Assembly (NCBI GenBank): GCA_004794655.1
Contig: SMMW01000576.1
Location: 3,175,501-3,239,500 of the forward strand
From: Marisa cornuarietis
Lineage: Eukaryota; Mollusca; Gastropoda; Architaenioglossa; Ampullariidae
Direction: 5' to 3'
DNA: 64,000 nt
The position numbers and the translations under genes were made by a program. This document shows, in pieces, positions 45,860-57,551 of the stretch; within the stretch, counting starts at the first letter, position 1, and each line of letters starts with the position of its first letter. The notes beneath the pieces are model-generated. The model was not told the DNA's origin and did no database searches. It saw nothing but the letters and a program-made list of their open reading frames with translations.

Positions 45860-48240
45860 ACTTGTTGTGAAAAACGCCTTTTGTGTTTTCATTTTATTTT
45901 AAAACGTTTGAAGTCAAGAGCCATGAAATTTATAGGCGAAATCTGATACAGCTGTGAATCATTTCAAAAAGGATGCATTCAGAATTCTATGGCTTAGCTA
46001 ACTGTCTGTCAAGTAAATGTATCTAATTTAATGATGAGAATCGATCATGCAGCCTCATGATATCTTTTGTGAAGTATTTTTTCCAAAATGTTTTGTGGCA
46101 GTAGGTTTTTTTTTCTTTTGGGTCTCCTGGGTGTGTAACTATTTTTTCTTAAAGGAATACAGTTTTGTTCAGAAAAAGCTTTCTTGAATTTTACCGAAAG
46201 CATAATTTTTTCCGAATTTCTTCCTAAAAACTAGCATTATCTCTAACAGGGACTCACAATTTTTAAAAAAATTCAGGCCACAAGAATATTTCTCTTTGTT
46301 TGATATGTATGAACCAGGTCACAACATGCTTATGGTTTGATGTGTGATGAGAAATTTATTTTTGTTAAATCAATCTCAGAATATAGTGTCTGCAGGTTTT
46401 TTTAAACTGTAATCTTCTCAGATGTGGTGTTGCAGCTTCTTGTTGAATTAACTCTGCATTTATGTTTTATTTATCAATATTTTATTTGATAACAAGAAAT
46501 ATTGTTTTTTACATTATATTACATTGGTAAGGCTTCTTGCGTGGTTGTTTGTTAATTCTGATTTAGCGATGGATCTCAGTGAGCAGCCAATTAAGTTTCC
46601 CTTTACACCTGAGAGAGATTATATTTTTTGCAATACTTTATCTTGCACATGGATATACATATGTACATTTCTCTTGCATAATTGATCTGTATACTTGAAA
46701 TGTTTTTATTTCCTGGTAACATTTCATTGGAAGAATTTTTTTTCTTTGTCTGTTGTATTCCATTTAATAATTAAGGCACTTGTTGATGTAGTACAGCAAT
46801 GAAAACTTCCTGCATAAAACTGTAGTTTGTCTGTGTTTTGAAAACTTCAATTCCAGTGTTTACATATATAAATATACTTTTCAGGTGATACAATTATTTA
46901 ACGAGTACCAGTTGACATTTCTGTGTGCTTGTTGATGAAGAAATAATTAATTAAAAATATGAAGTCAATCATGTCTGTCTGTTACTCAGATAATTGCTGT
47001 TTCAGGTGCAGCGTTGTCACTTCTTTTACCTTTAAAATAACAAATAAAAATTTTGGCTCTCATCGTCTATGTCCTTTTCTTTCAGATTAGAAGGGTTACA
47101 ACTTCACCCATATACCCCAAAGAGGAAAGAATATTTACATTTCTCAGTCAAATATTTAATATGTTCTTTTATTATTCTTGATCCACCTACTTGTGCTTTA
47201 CTTTATGTGAATGTTTAGAATTGGATAAATATGCCTAACTTCATTTTCTTGGTCCTACAAGAGTCAGGCAGCTGTTATAAAAACTGACAAATGTAATGAA
47301 TGGTCACTTTGCTGATGTTTTCCATCTTTCGTTGTTTAACTTCTAGTTTTCTTCGCTTACTTCTGAAGAGCCACATCATCTTAATGCCACAACTTTCGAC
47401 CATATCCTAGGGATACTTTAAGCCATTGCTGACTTTTACTCTACTCAAACAGCTCTACTAAAGGAACTTCATTTAGTTTTCTGTATGCAGTGATGGATGT
47501 TCAAACACCAAAATTGTAAGCCCTTATATTATCCCCAGACCAGTGCATTTAATGAATACTTCCTGTTTAATTGCCGTTAAGAGCAATTTCCTCTGTTAAT
47601 GCTCATACAAGCAGCTAAAGACAATAGCACTACAGAGGATTGGAAGTTCCTTTCTGGGAAATCAAAGGAAGTACACATGTTTATATTCTAAAGATGATCC
47701 ACACGTTTCACAGACCACAGTGTGTTACGACAGTCTTTTTCAATCTGTTTTATCAGACGATATCTTCTTGAGTTAAATACTGCAAGGACCCTATTTAGAG
47801 TCCACAAAATCTCCAACAATCATATCAAGTGATTTTACCACTTTGTGTATAAAACAGTTTATTTATAATTATGATAAAGGAATTTTTTTCTTACCTTTTG
47901 TTAATAATAATAGTGCTAGAAGTACAAAGATTTACTTCCCTTAAATCTAACATTCAAATGGTAACTTAGACTGTCATAATCATTCTTATGCATACAAATC
48001 AAACTGGCTTTAATTTCCTTGTGGGATATAATTAAGTTATGAGCTGGAACCTGTTTAATAGGGATCAGTTTCAATAAGATCGTCCATGACCATGGCAATA
48101 GATCTCATTTCTTGACATTTTACTAAATCATTTTTACTCCACATTGAATTCTGCTAACCAAATTTTCTCAAAGAACGTTTCAGAAAACGAACAGTTTTGC
48201 TATATACTTGCACATTTGACTGCTTGATGTCAGCATGGGT
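45860..48240. repeat. Intergenic tandem duplication, copy 1
   Basis: Begins CTTGTTGTGAAAAACGCCTT; blocks such as CATTTCAAAAAGGATGCATT, GTGAATGTTTAGAATTGGAT and ATCAGTTTCAATAAGATCGT recur in order in copy 2. No coding potential. It holds about 240 bp (near 47,690-47,930) absent from copy 2. Confidence 0.85.
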
Positions 48241-48689
48241 GAGGTTTTTTTAAGAATAGTGTTGGAAGACAGCCCTTCATTATTTGATGTGGATTAATCC
48301 ACTGCAGGTATTCTATGATCACTGTTCCCATTTTTTCACATTTACCCCCACCCCCCATCATTTACAAAAATTAATTTATTGTATGTAGGCAACAAGAGAG
48401 TCTCTCTTGGAGGAGAGAGAGAGAAAAAAAATGTAGAGTGTAAAGGTGAGAAGCTGAAAAAGTTTGTAGATCAGACTTTCGTCATTGAGAAAGACTTGAT
48501 CCATGCAGTCACTGTATATGCTTTGTTTGCTTAATAAACCTATTGATCACTAAATATATTTCAGCATTTTGGGCAAGTGAAAATTTCATGTAAGAATAGG
48601 GCTAAAAAACAAAGCATTTTTAAAAGGATTTTGACATTTGCCATCACCAAAGAGGTATATCTTTCATAAGTACTATTTTAATAGTAAAT

Positions 48690-51600
48690 CTCTTGTTGTG
48701 AAAACGCCTTTTGTGTTTTCGTTTTATTTCAACTGTGTAAAAGTCTTAAATAATTGAAGTTAAAAAAAATTCTTTATTTCCACACCATTTCTTATACACG
48801 TAGCTTATATAGGTTCTAAGCTTATACATATGTAGCAGGAGTGCTTATTTTGGGGGCTGCGTGTACCGCTGCCAGTGCAATTGTTCCCTTCACTCTGCAT
48901 CCCCTTCCCTTCCCTAGACTTGACTCCCCATGCAGTTGCTGCGCAAGTGAATTGATTGTCCCTGGAACAAATAATATGTAGCACCCAAGTTTTGTGTTTA
49001 AATAGTGGGGAAAATGGAGTGCCCCCAGGCCCCATACCCACATTCCCCCAATATCCGCATCCTACACAGTGTGAAATCACCAGCAGGTGGAAGCACCTTC
49101 CCTTCCATAATCAACAAGAACAACATTGTTCCTGCACCCTTTGTGCCGCAGCACGAGGGAGGTCATTACCTTCCTTTTAATTTGAGTACTGGAGAAAGTA
49201 TTTGCACTGTGTGGGTGTTCTGGTCCCCTGTCAAGTGGCTCACTCAGGTATCTCAAAATACTCTTTCCCATTAGGTCCCTATTTTGAGCGCGGGAAAAGC
49301 ACCACTGCATCATGTAGGTGTTCTAGTCCGCTGACAAGTGGCTTACCTGCCTCAAAATCCCACCTCTTTAAATAATTTCCATTATTTTGAGAGCGGGAGA
49401 AAGTACCACGTCTGTACTGTGTAGGTGTTCTGGTCCGCTGACAAGTGGCTTATGTACCTCCAAAAACCCTCACCTTACCCTTCAATTTTTCCCTTATTTT
49501 GAGTGCGGGAGAAAGTGCCACTGCACCATGTAGATGTATGATCTGCTTCAACCGGCTCACATACCTTAAAATCCATTTTGCCTTCCCCTTACAGCTGTTA
49601 GCACTTTAGTAACATAACTTAAAGCAGAATTAGGCATTAGAAGAAGTAGGCGATAGATATTGATGGTATAGAAGTTAGGTTGTGTGGAGTAGGGTTGAAT
49701 TGACTCAGTGTGGTGAGCACACATGATGAGTGACAGAGAGATGCTGACACATCCAAAGCTGAACGACGCACTGAAGAGAACACACATTCTGGGGGAAAAA
49801 GCAGGGTCTTTTGTGGAATCCAAGGTCAGCTTTGTGCAGGTGTGTGGTACATGGAAGGGGGGAGGGAGAACACAATGCAAGGTATAGACTAGATAGCACA
49901 CCTGACAATTAAAGAGCTAGAATTAGTGGAAAAGTCTCCTTGGGAACTTCCGTCCTCTTTCCTAAAACAACAAAGAAGAAATTAACGGACTGATTGGCGC
50001 TAGGGCTTTTTAGGAGCTGCGACTAACTGATGGTCCGGCCGCAGTATTTAGTAAGCCTTGTACTAAGAAAAGCAGCTCAGTCCGGCTACAGAATTTATGG
50101 TTCCATGACCTGGATCTGCTTAATTGTGGCTCCGAAAAGAAAACTGATCAGTCCGCGGTTACACATATACATAAATAATGACAAACTGAGCTTATCTTCC
50201 TAGGAAAACAAAACGGAAAAAAATACTCAAGAGCCTTGAAATTTCTAAGCAAAGTCTGATCTAGCTGTGAGTCATTTCAAAAAGGATGCATTAAGAATTT
50301 CATGGCTTAAATAACCATCTGTCAAGTAAATGTATGCAATTTAATGATGAGAGTCAATCAGTCCCAGGATAATTTTTGTGAAGTATTTTTTTCCAAAATG
50401 TTTTGTGGCAGTAAGTTCATCTTCTTTAAAGGAATGTATCCAATTTGGTTAAGAAATAGCTTTCTTGAATTTTGATCTATAGCATAATTTTTTTTTCAAA
50501 TTTCTTCCAAAAAAACTAGCATTATCTCTAACAACATTGAGCAATGACTCATAATTGAAAAAAAAATCAGGCCACTAACATTTCTTTTGGTTTGCGATAT
50601 GCTTATGGTTTGATGTGGGATGAGAAATTCATTTTAAATAGTGTAGTGTCGATCGTCAGTCCGGTTACACATTCAATGTAACATAGAGAGAGAAGAAAGT
50701 AGGGACACAACTCCCGACTAACAAATAATAAAACAATTGCCTATTTTTTAAAATTACAATTGTAAATTTATGATAATGTAAATTCACTATGGCAAATGCT
50801 CAGGTTAAAAGGATTACGACTTCTCCCATATACAACAAACAGGAAATAATATTTACATTTCTCAGTCAAGTATTTTTATAATATATAGGTTCTCTCGTGA
50901 TTCTTGAGCCACGTATCATGTTTTAGTTTATGTGAATGTTTAGAATTGGATAAGTATGCCTAACTTCTTCTTTTTTTTTAATTCTACAAGGGTCAGGTTG
51001 CAGTTACAAAAACTTACAAATTTACTTAATGAATGGTCATTATGCTGATGTTTTCCATCTTTCTTTAACCTTTTTTTTTCCTTTTCTCACTTTTGAAGAG
51101 CCACATCAATGCCACAATGTTCACCTAAACCTTACAGATGCCTTTAGCCATAATTGACTTTTACTCTACTCAAACAGCTCTACTAAAGGAACGTCATTTA
51201 GTTTTCTGTATGCAGTGGTGGGGGTTCAGACACCAAACTTGTAAACCCTTATCACACTCAGGCCATGGCATTTAATGACTATATCCCATTTAATTGCAGT
51301 TAAGAGCAGTTTTCTCTGTTAATGCCCATACAAGTAGCTAAAGACAATAGTATTACAGAAGACTGGAAGTTCCTGCCTGGGAAATCAAAGGAAGTACACA
51401 TTCTTCCTTATTTTTATGTTCCCTTAAACCTAACTTTCAAGTGGTCACTTATATTGCTCTAATTTTTCTAATGCAAACCAAACTGGTATTAATTTCCTAG
51501 TGGGATGTAATTAAGTTATGAGCCTGAACCTGTTTAATATGGATCAGTTTCAATAAGATCGTCCATGGCAATAGGTCTCATTTCTTGACATTTATTAATA

Positions 51601-51690
51601 ATACATAATTACTCCACATTGAATTTTGTTAACCAAACATTCTCAAAATATAGCATTTCAGAAAACAAACAGTTTTGCAATATACTTGCA
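48690..51690. repeat. Intergenic tandem duplication, copy 2
   Basis: Collinear with 45,860-48,240 but interrupted by the solo LTR at 48,831-50,163 and with another LTR-end scrap (GTCAGTCCGGTTACA) at about 50,650. The insertion postdates the duplication. Confidence 0.85.
48831..50163 (+). mobile_element. Solo LTR (1,333 bp) with internal tandem array
   Basis: TGTAGCAGGAGT ... GTCCGCGGTTACA, flanked by CATA (48,827-48,830; 50,164-50,167). Units starting ATTTTGAGnGCGGGAGAAAG recur at about 49,180, 49,281, 49,385 and 49,497 (about 101-112 bp). Same family as 29,457-30,405 and 54,578-55,191, longest because it has most units. Confidence 0.87.
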
Positions 51691-52387
51691 GATTTATAAA
51701 GTTGATGAAAAAAATAGCCTCAACCCATATGTAAATATAGTTTTATAAAAGAAGTAGTCAGAAACAAAGTGACATGATCTTCCAAAAAAAGGCACAAATT
51801 TAGCACTCTGATAACTTGCACATACATTTCTAGAAACTTCACAACTAGTGTTCACCATGTTCACAGCTGCATGTGTATTTGTGTGTGCATGATACCCGTA
51901 CAGTACAGCAAACTCCTCCTCAGTTAACCCATCTGTCAAGAAAGGGACCTGACTTCACAGAGGGTAAAGGCAGCAAGGGGGAGAAAATGGCCACCACCCT
52001 CATAAAAAGCCTTTAAAACTTTGGCTTCTAATATTTCACCCTCCAGATACTGAAATGTTGGGGACAACTTTACTTTTCTTACTTTTTTGAGAACTTGAAT
52101 TCTTCAAAGTGGTAAGTGTGTAAAGGTGAAGATTGTAAAAGAGGCTTCCAAACAGCTTACTTTTCACATTTACTTCCATCAACTGACAGGATCACATCCA
52201 CTCATATTAATACTATTATAAGATTAAGTAAAGTTCGGAAATGGAAAGTGAAAGTTCTCCTCGTCTGTAACTCCACCACCAATACAATTGCAAATTGGTG
52301 CCTTGCTGTAAATTCCTCTCTAAAACTTCCTATAATAATAATTATTATTAAGCACTGATATAGTGCATTTCCTCATTTGGCAGTAAG
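51691..52387. other. No gene seen
   Basis: AT-rich. An 81-codon minus-strand frame (51,694-51,939) has no motif. Ends in a TAA/TTA run at 52,332-52,350. Confidence 0.4.
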
Positions 52388-53560
52388 CATTTTGCACTCA
52401 TCCCAAGCAAGCTTATCTATGTCCGGGTCAATGACAAGCCCCACAACCTGACTATCATCCAGGTTTACGCCCCCACCACCGTCCAAGAACAGTTGGAGAA
52501 GACTATAGGAGAAGTTCCAAAGAGGGACATCCTTGCCATGATCAGAGATTTCAATGCAAAAATAAGCCTTGATGCATATTGGCAATGGGCCGGCATGGTT
52601 AGTCGCTTCAGGCTTGCTGAGACCATTGCCAAACCCTGAAGAGTGACAAGCTGAAAAGTCATGAGACAGCTGCTGTCTACAGGGAGGTCAATCATAAGAT
52701 ACGGAAGGGCATGAAGGCAGCCAAGGTAGCCTGGATCAAGGAGAGATGCAGTGAGATGGACGACAGTGTGACTTGAGGTGACAACCAAAAATCCTTAGGA
52801 CCCTCACCAATAAGAGCCAGCAGTAAACATCCCTGTGTTGACATTTGGATTTTTATGTTGGTATGGAGGACTGAGGGTTAGAAATAGGAATGTGTTAGAG
52901 GGAGTGGTGAGGGCGAGTGGGAGAGTGATTGGGGAGAAACAGGAGTGTCGATCTGAGTAAGTTGTATGAAAGACGAGTGGTATCGAAGGCAAGAGTGATT
53001 GTGAAAGATAGAACACATGTGTTAGCACAGTACTATAACCTTCTTCCCTCCAAGCGACGTTATTATGTCCCAAGAGTGTCCACTGCCCGCTCTAAGAACA
53101 GTTTTATTAATAAGTCTGTTGCCTTTCTTAATAAGTGATGCAGGGGCCTGTGAGTTGTACTTTTTTTTTTTTTTTTTTGTGAAGATTGTTTTTGGTGATG
53201 TGTATATTTTAGGATGTGTGTGAATTGTTTATTGTTGTGGTCAACGTTTTTAGTATAAGCCAGCTGTTACACTACGTCTCGTAATTTCTCCATGTTGAGA
53301 TAATAAAGTTGAATTGAATTGAATTGATCAAAGACGGCAAAGCTGTCTTAGACATCGACAGAGTACTGCAGCAAGTTTTACAACTACCCACTGACAACAG
53401 ACCCAAAATCCTCTAAGCAGGCTTCAAAGCCACTTCAAACAATCTTAAGAAATCACTCTACATTTTCGTAGCCAATCATTTGAGGGATAGAATTTCCGGC
53501 CCGAGATGCTGTCAACATAGAAGTATCATTCCTGAGCCGTGCTGTGCACAGATATTTAAT
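52388..53560 (+). mobile_element. LINE endonuclease fragment split by another LINE tail
   Basis: 52,411-52,570 reads VNDKPHNLTIIQVYAPTTVQ and RDILAMIRDFNAKI, an APE endonuclease; 52,650-52,800 reads YREVNHKIRKGMKAAKVAWI, the linker; 53,328 onward continues IKDGKAVLDIDRVLQQ. The host reading resumes after 53,328, so the piece between is a later insertion. Confidence 0.75.
52815..53328 (+). mobile_element. Nested LINE 3' tail with AATTG repeats
   Basis: Open frame 52,929-53,138 ends YYNLLPSKRRYYVPRVSTAR then KNSFINKSVAFLN, a typical LINE C-terminus, followed by an 18-T run and a tail AATAAAGTTGAATTGAATTG. Inserted in the LINE at 52,388-53,560. Confidence 0.72.
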
Positions 53561-54299
53561 TGTTTAGAACAAGACAGTTTTATAGTTTTCAAATATGGGT
53601 ATCAATTACACATCGACATATTGTTTCTCTGCCTTCTAAAGTAATAATTTTTATATGTTGATTCAATGCCGTATCTATTTAACAAGGGCTCTTGTGAATT
53701 CTGCAAAGGCTATTGCCATCCTTATAGTAAGTGAAATTTTATATCAAGATTACATTAGCTATCATTTATTGGTCTCACAATGTTAATTTTTGACTTACTC
53801 AGACTTAACTGACTACAGTGTAAGTGAAAGAAGCAATTTCTAGATGATGAGTTTATAGAAATGTGTTATCAGAAGTGCTGCTGCAGACTTAAACTCTCTA
53901 AAAGCATGAGTAGAATGGTGGCTATCGAAGTGTTGTTTTCATGTGACTGACATATGTAACCGCACTGCTTTTATATTAGAGAGCTTTTTATTATAGTTTA
54001 CTACATGAACAGTTTTTAGCAATTTTTGCTTTGCGTTTTACACACAATGCCGTGAAGTCTTAAAAACATTTATTAGCACAAGTCATTATATATACAACCA
54101 CGAACTGATCTGAAACTAGTTTTCGCATGTACCAAAGACCGCGAATGGCAGGTTTTTGTATCTGTTGTTGCACATAATTTTTTGTGGAGGTGATGCCGCA
54201 GCAACTGTCAGGGTGTCGAGAAATTTAATTATGATCGAACGGGATCACTGATGATGATATATACATTTTCGGTCAAAACAGGTCAATAGAGCTTTATAG

Positions 54300-54500
54300 T
54301 ACATCATTTTTTTTTTGGCGGAGGGGTCATCGGTCATTTCAACCCCAAACCATATATCGCCTCAGCCATATCCATCGATGAGTCGGATCGCCTCCTGCCA
54401 TGACCATGACCAATCGTCTCCCGTAAGATATCACATCGTTCCAACACTGAAAGTCGAATTGACCCAGGCCCAAATGACGAATCGATTGATTAACGATGAC
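54300..54500 (-). repeat. Inverted repeat pair, left arm
   Basis: On the minus strand GGGCCTGGGTCAATTCGACT ... GTGTTGGAACGATGTGATAT resembles 55,390-55,570 on the plus strand. Identity is moderate, judged by eye. Confidence 0.6.
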
Positions 54501-54577
54501 ACAATTAGTTGCAATTAATATCAAATATTGCCAACAGAGCCATGCGTTAATGTTCGAAAACTTAAAAATTTTACTAT

Positions 54578-55191
54578 TGTAGCAGGAGCACTATAGTCCG
54601 TACGTGTGCTTGTGTGATGTACGTGTGTCCACGTCGTGTGAATGAGATGAACGATCGATCGAGTACCAGTAAAGCGAGTGAAATTGTGTCGTCCGTATAA
54701 TTAAACTTAAACAACCAAGCAACACTTGTGTCTTTATTTTTTACTTTCCTGGTGTTTATTTATTTACTTTATTTTTTTGTCTTTCTTATTTTTTATTTAT
54801 TTTGTTTTTGCTGCGCAATGAGCATTCTTCCGAATGGATACCTGCGCATTACAAATGGACGTCATCATAATTCTCACGCAGCAGAACACACACGAAGATC
54901 CGTGAAGCTGAACGATACACTGCAGAGAACACACTTGGGTTTAGAGAAAAGCAGGATTTTTTGTGCACACCAAGTCGGCTAAGTGCGGTTGCAGTAGATG
55001 ATGGGAAAAAAGAACATAACGCGAGGCAGTATACTAGAAAACGCACCCGACTAACGAGAGCTAGAATTTTAGAAAGAAAAGTTCTCCTTGGGAACTCCTG
55101 TCCTCTTCCCTGGATCAAGAAAGAGGAACAGACTGATTTGGCGCTATAGGGCCGTGTATAGTGTCGATCGCGTCAGTCCGGCTACAGTACA
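54578..55191 (+). mobile_element. Solo LTR (614 bp)
   Basis: TGTAGCAGGAGC ... GGCTACAGTACA, flanked by CTAT (54,574-54,577; 55,192-55,195). Shares AAGCAGG, GAGCTAGAATTTT, CTTGGGAACTCC and GTGTCGATCGCGTCAGTCCG with the other copies but lacks their tandem array. Confidence 0.83.
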
Positions 55192-55374
55192 CTATAAACA
55201 AAAATGCCCTTTTAGCACCACACGTGCCATGCAGAGAACAAATCTCACAATCGTGCATAAACGTGATATTTTAATAACTTTTACCGCCAAAGCCCAACAA
55301 CTAACAAACATGTTTTCAACTATTCTTCAGTTTGGAGATTAGTATTAAATCTGTGGCTATATTATTTGTGATCA

Positions 55375-55570
55375 TTTAATCGTCTTTTTAGGCCTGGGCC
55401 GATTTAAATTTCGGTGTTGGGACGACGTAATCTTGCTTGGGACGATTCGGCCATGGCCGGGGTCAATCTGACCATTGGTGTGAGATCGATATGGCTGGGA
55501 GAATATGATACTGTATTTCGATTGATAGCACCGATCCACTAACCCCCCTCCTCCCCCTACACACATGCGC
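55375..55570 (+). repeat. Inverted repeat pair, right arm
   Basis: GGCCTGGGCCGATTTAAATT, GTGTTGGGACGACGTAAT, GGGACGATTCGGCCATGG. Together with the left arm it brackets a 614-bp solo LTR, so the LTR may have inserted in a foldback element. Confidence 0.6.
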
Positions 55571-57046
55571 GCGTACACTTTCTTCTTTTTTTTAAGGTTT
55601 GCCCTTGGCTCAACTAAAGTTCCTTTTGTCGAGTAGAGAAAGAATTAATGCACGCTATGATTAGGTTCTTGGGTCGATCAGAGGAATGACAAATTGCTGG
55701 AAAAGAAATTTATATGTCTGGGAAGAGGGCGAGGCGGTTGTCAACGCAACGGTTAAGTTCCTAACCGAGTGACGTCCCTTTGGTGTTTATCGCGGATTGT
55801 TGACGAGACAAAGATGGGAACATTTCACACAGGTTACCAAAGAATTTGCAATTGGAAGAAGTAACACTGTCAACAGCCAATTCGTAAAATACAGCAGTCC
55901 ATTTATTTCTAGAAAATGCTCACACATTTCTAGGATAAAATGCGCGCGTGAGTCTTATATCTAGGTATATAAAGTGTTAAATTATGCAGTAATGTACGTG
56001 TGGTCACCTGTGTTGACATGAAATGCAAGAGTTAAAAGACCACAACGAGGAGAGGTCGATACCTTTGCAAGATCGTGATTACAATAACCTGTTGGGTATA
56101 TGTCAGTATACACATACGCATGCAATCAGTGGTCAATCTAAAATGCGTGGGTATATCGCGTATTGTGTATGTGAAGGAGATAGAACAAGAGTGTGTTTAT
56201 CCTTTGTTTACATGTGTTTATATACTTTGATTTATTTGATTATATATGCAGACATACATGAAAAGGCTGTAAGAAAATAAAATGATACAGAATAAAAAAA
56301 AATGTACTAGCTATCATAAACCGACAGTGGGTGTGAGTGAGAGATACTGTATATAAAGATAGGAATGAGTATGAATATGTATGTATATCTCAATACCCCT
56401 TAGTGGGTGACAGATTAATAAAAAATCTTGAATCCTGAAAGAGACACTGTGTATAATCTCGTGGATATGTATATATGTTGTGGAATACAAATCTCTTCAT
56501 TTGGATGTGTCTGTCTGGGTGAGGAAGAATGACACACTTCCTACAAACACTGCGTTGAGCAAGCAGTTCAGTCTCGCAGCTGGCAACTGTTTTTTTTTTT
56601 TACCCAAACAATGAATAATCACATGATTTTTTTTGACACCACAGCCCCATCCTAGTTTACACTACACCTCTTTCCACCTGTCATAACAATCATTGCTATA
56701 AACAATGGTGTTAAATACTTAACCCATACTCGATCGTCACTTAATCTCACTGCTTTTTTAAATTTAATTAAGGATATGAGGAGAGAGAGAGAGAGAACAT
56801 TGTTTCTTCAGAAAGTTTTAGTGCTTATGTAGACTATTCTGATTGGAGTTTATTTTTTGTGGCAGTAAACACAATCTAATCTAGTGAGAGGAAAACTGTA
56901 TTTGTTGATCTGTTGACTCAGTATGTGGCTAGCTGCTCAATGATTCAAGCATAACATTATTGTGGAGAAACAATGATCTTAAAGACTGAATCTCTGAAAT
57001 TATATCACTTGAGAAAATGTCTAAGCTTGTATCATTCTAGTTGCAG
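55571..57046. other. Gene 2 upstream region
   Basis: AT-rich, with a T run at 56,591-56,600 and GA repeats at about 56,780. The 85-codon frame at 56,023-56,280 shows no conserved domain. The gene 2 promoter probably lies here, but no element could be fixed. Confidence 0.4.
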
Positions 57047-57122
57047 TCATGGGGAAATGAGGACATTTGCAAAAAGTAAAGGTTTGTCGATCCCAGGCCA
57101 TATCATTGACTGGATAATGAAG
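57047..57122 (+). other. Candidate noncoding 5'UTR exon of gene 2
   Basis: Bounded by CTAGTTGCAG and a consensus donor AAG|GTAAGTT, 328 bp before the signal-peptide exon. The only ATG in it (ATG GGG AAA TGA) closes at once, so it would be untranslated. Purely a splice-site inference. Confidence 0.35.
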
Positions 57123-57450
57123 GTAAGTTCAACAATATTATGAAAAGAAAAACACTCCTCAAGCCCAACACTGCCATTGCTAAGACTACAAATATAGAAT
57201 TTCATTTTAAGGTTTGCACATTTTAAGTAAGTATGGTGAGATAGATATTCATTAGCATAAAATTTACTTACTTCTGTTTACTTACATATGAACCCCAATT
57301 AAAAGAATAACAGATAATTGACAGTATAACATACAAGAAGAAAAAAAAATAGAGGATCACCAAAAGAAAATCGAATAATGTTGACATGAGCAAAGTGCTA
57401 CTTCAGAGAAGCATGGGAAAGATGCCAAACATTTGTTCATTTTATTTCAG

Positions 57451-57551
57451 AAATACCATGTCAAGAATGCCTTCTGTATGGTCCTTTCTTCAGATGGCTC
57501 TTATTTTCACCTCCGTTTCATCCAGTCTGACAGAATTAAACAGAATTCATG
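57451..57551 (+). CDS. Gene 2 exon 1: signal peptide
   Basis: ATG at 57,458: MSRMPSVWSFLQMALIFTSV then SSSLTELNRIH, a clear signal peptide with likely cleavage after SSS. Acceptor TTTATTTCAG ends at 57,450, seven nt before the ATG, so a 5'UTR intron precedes it. Donor GTAGGC, phase 1. Confidence 0.78.
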
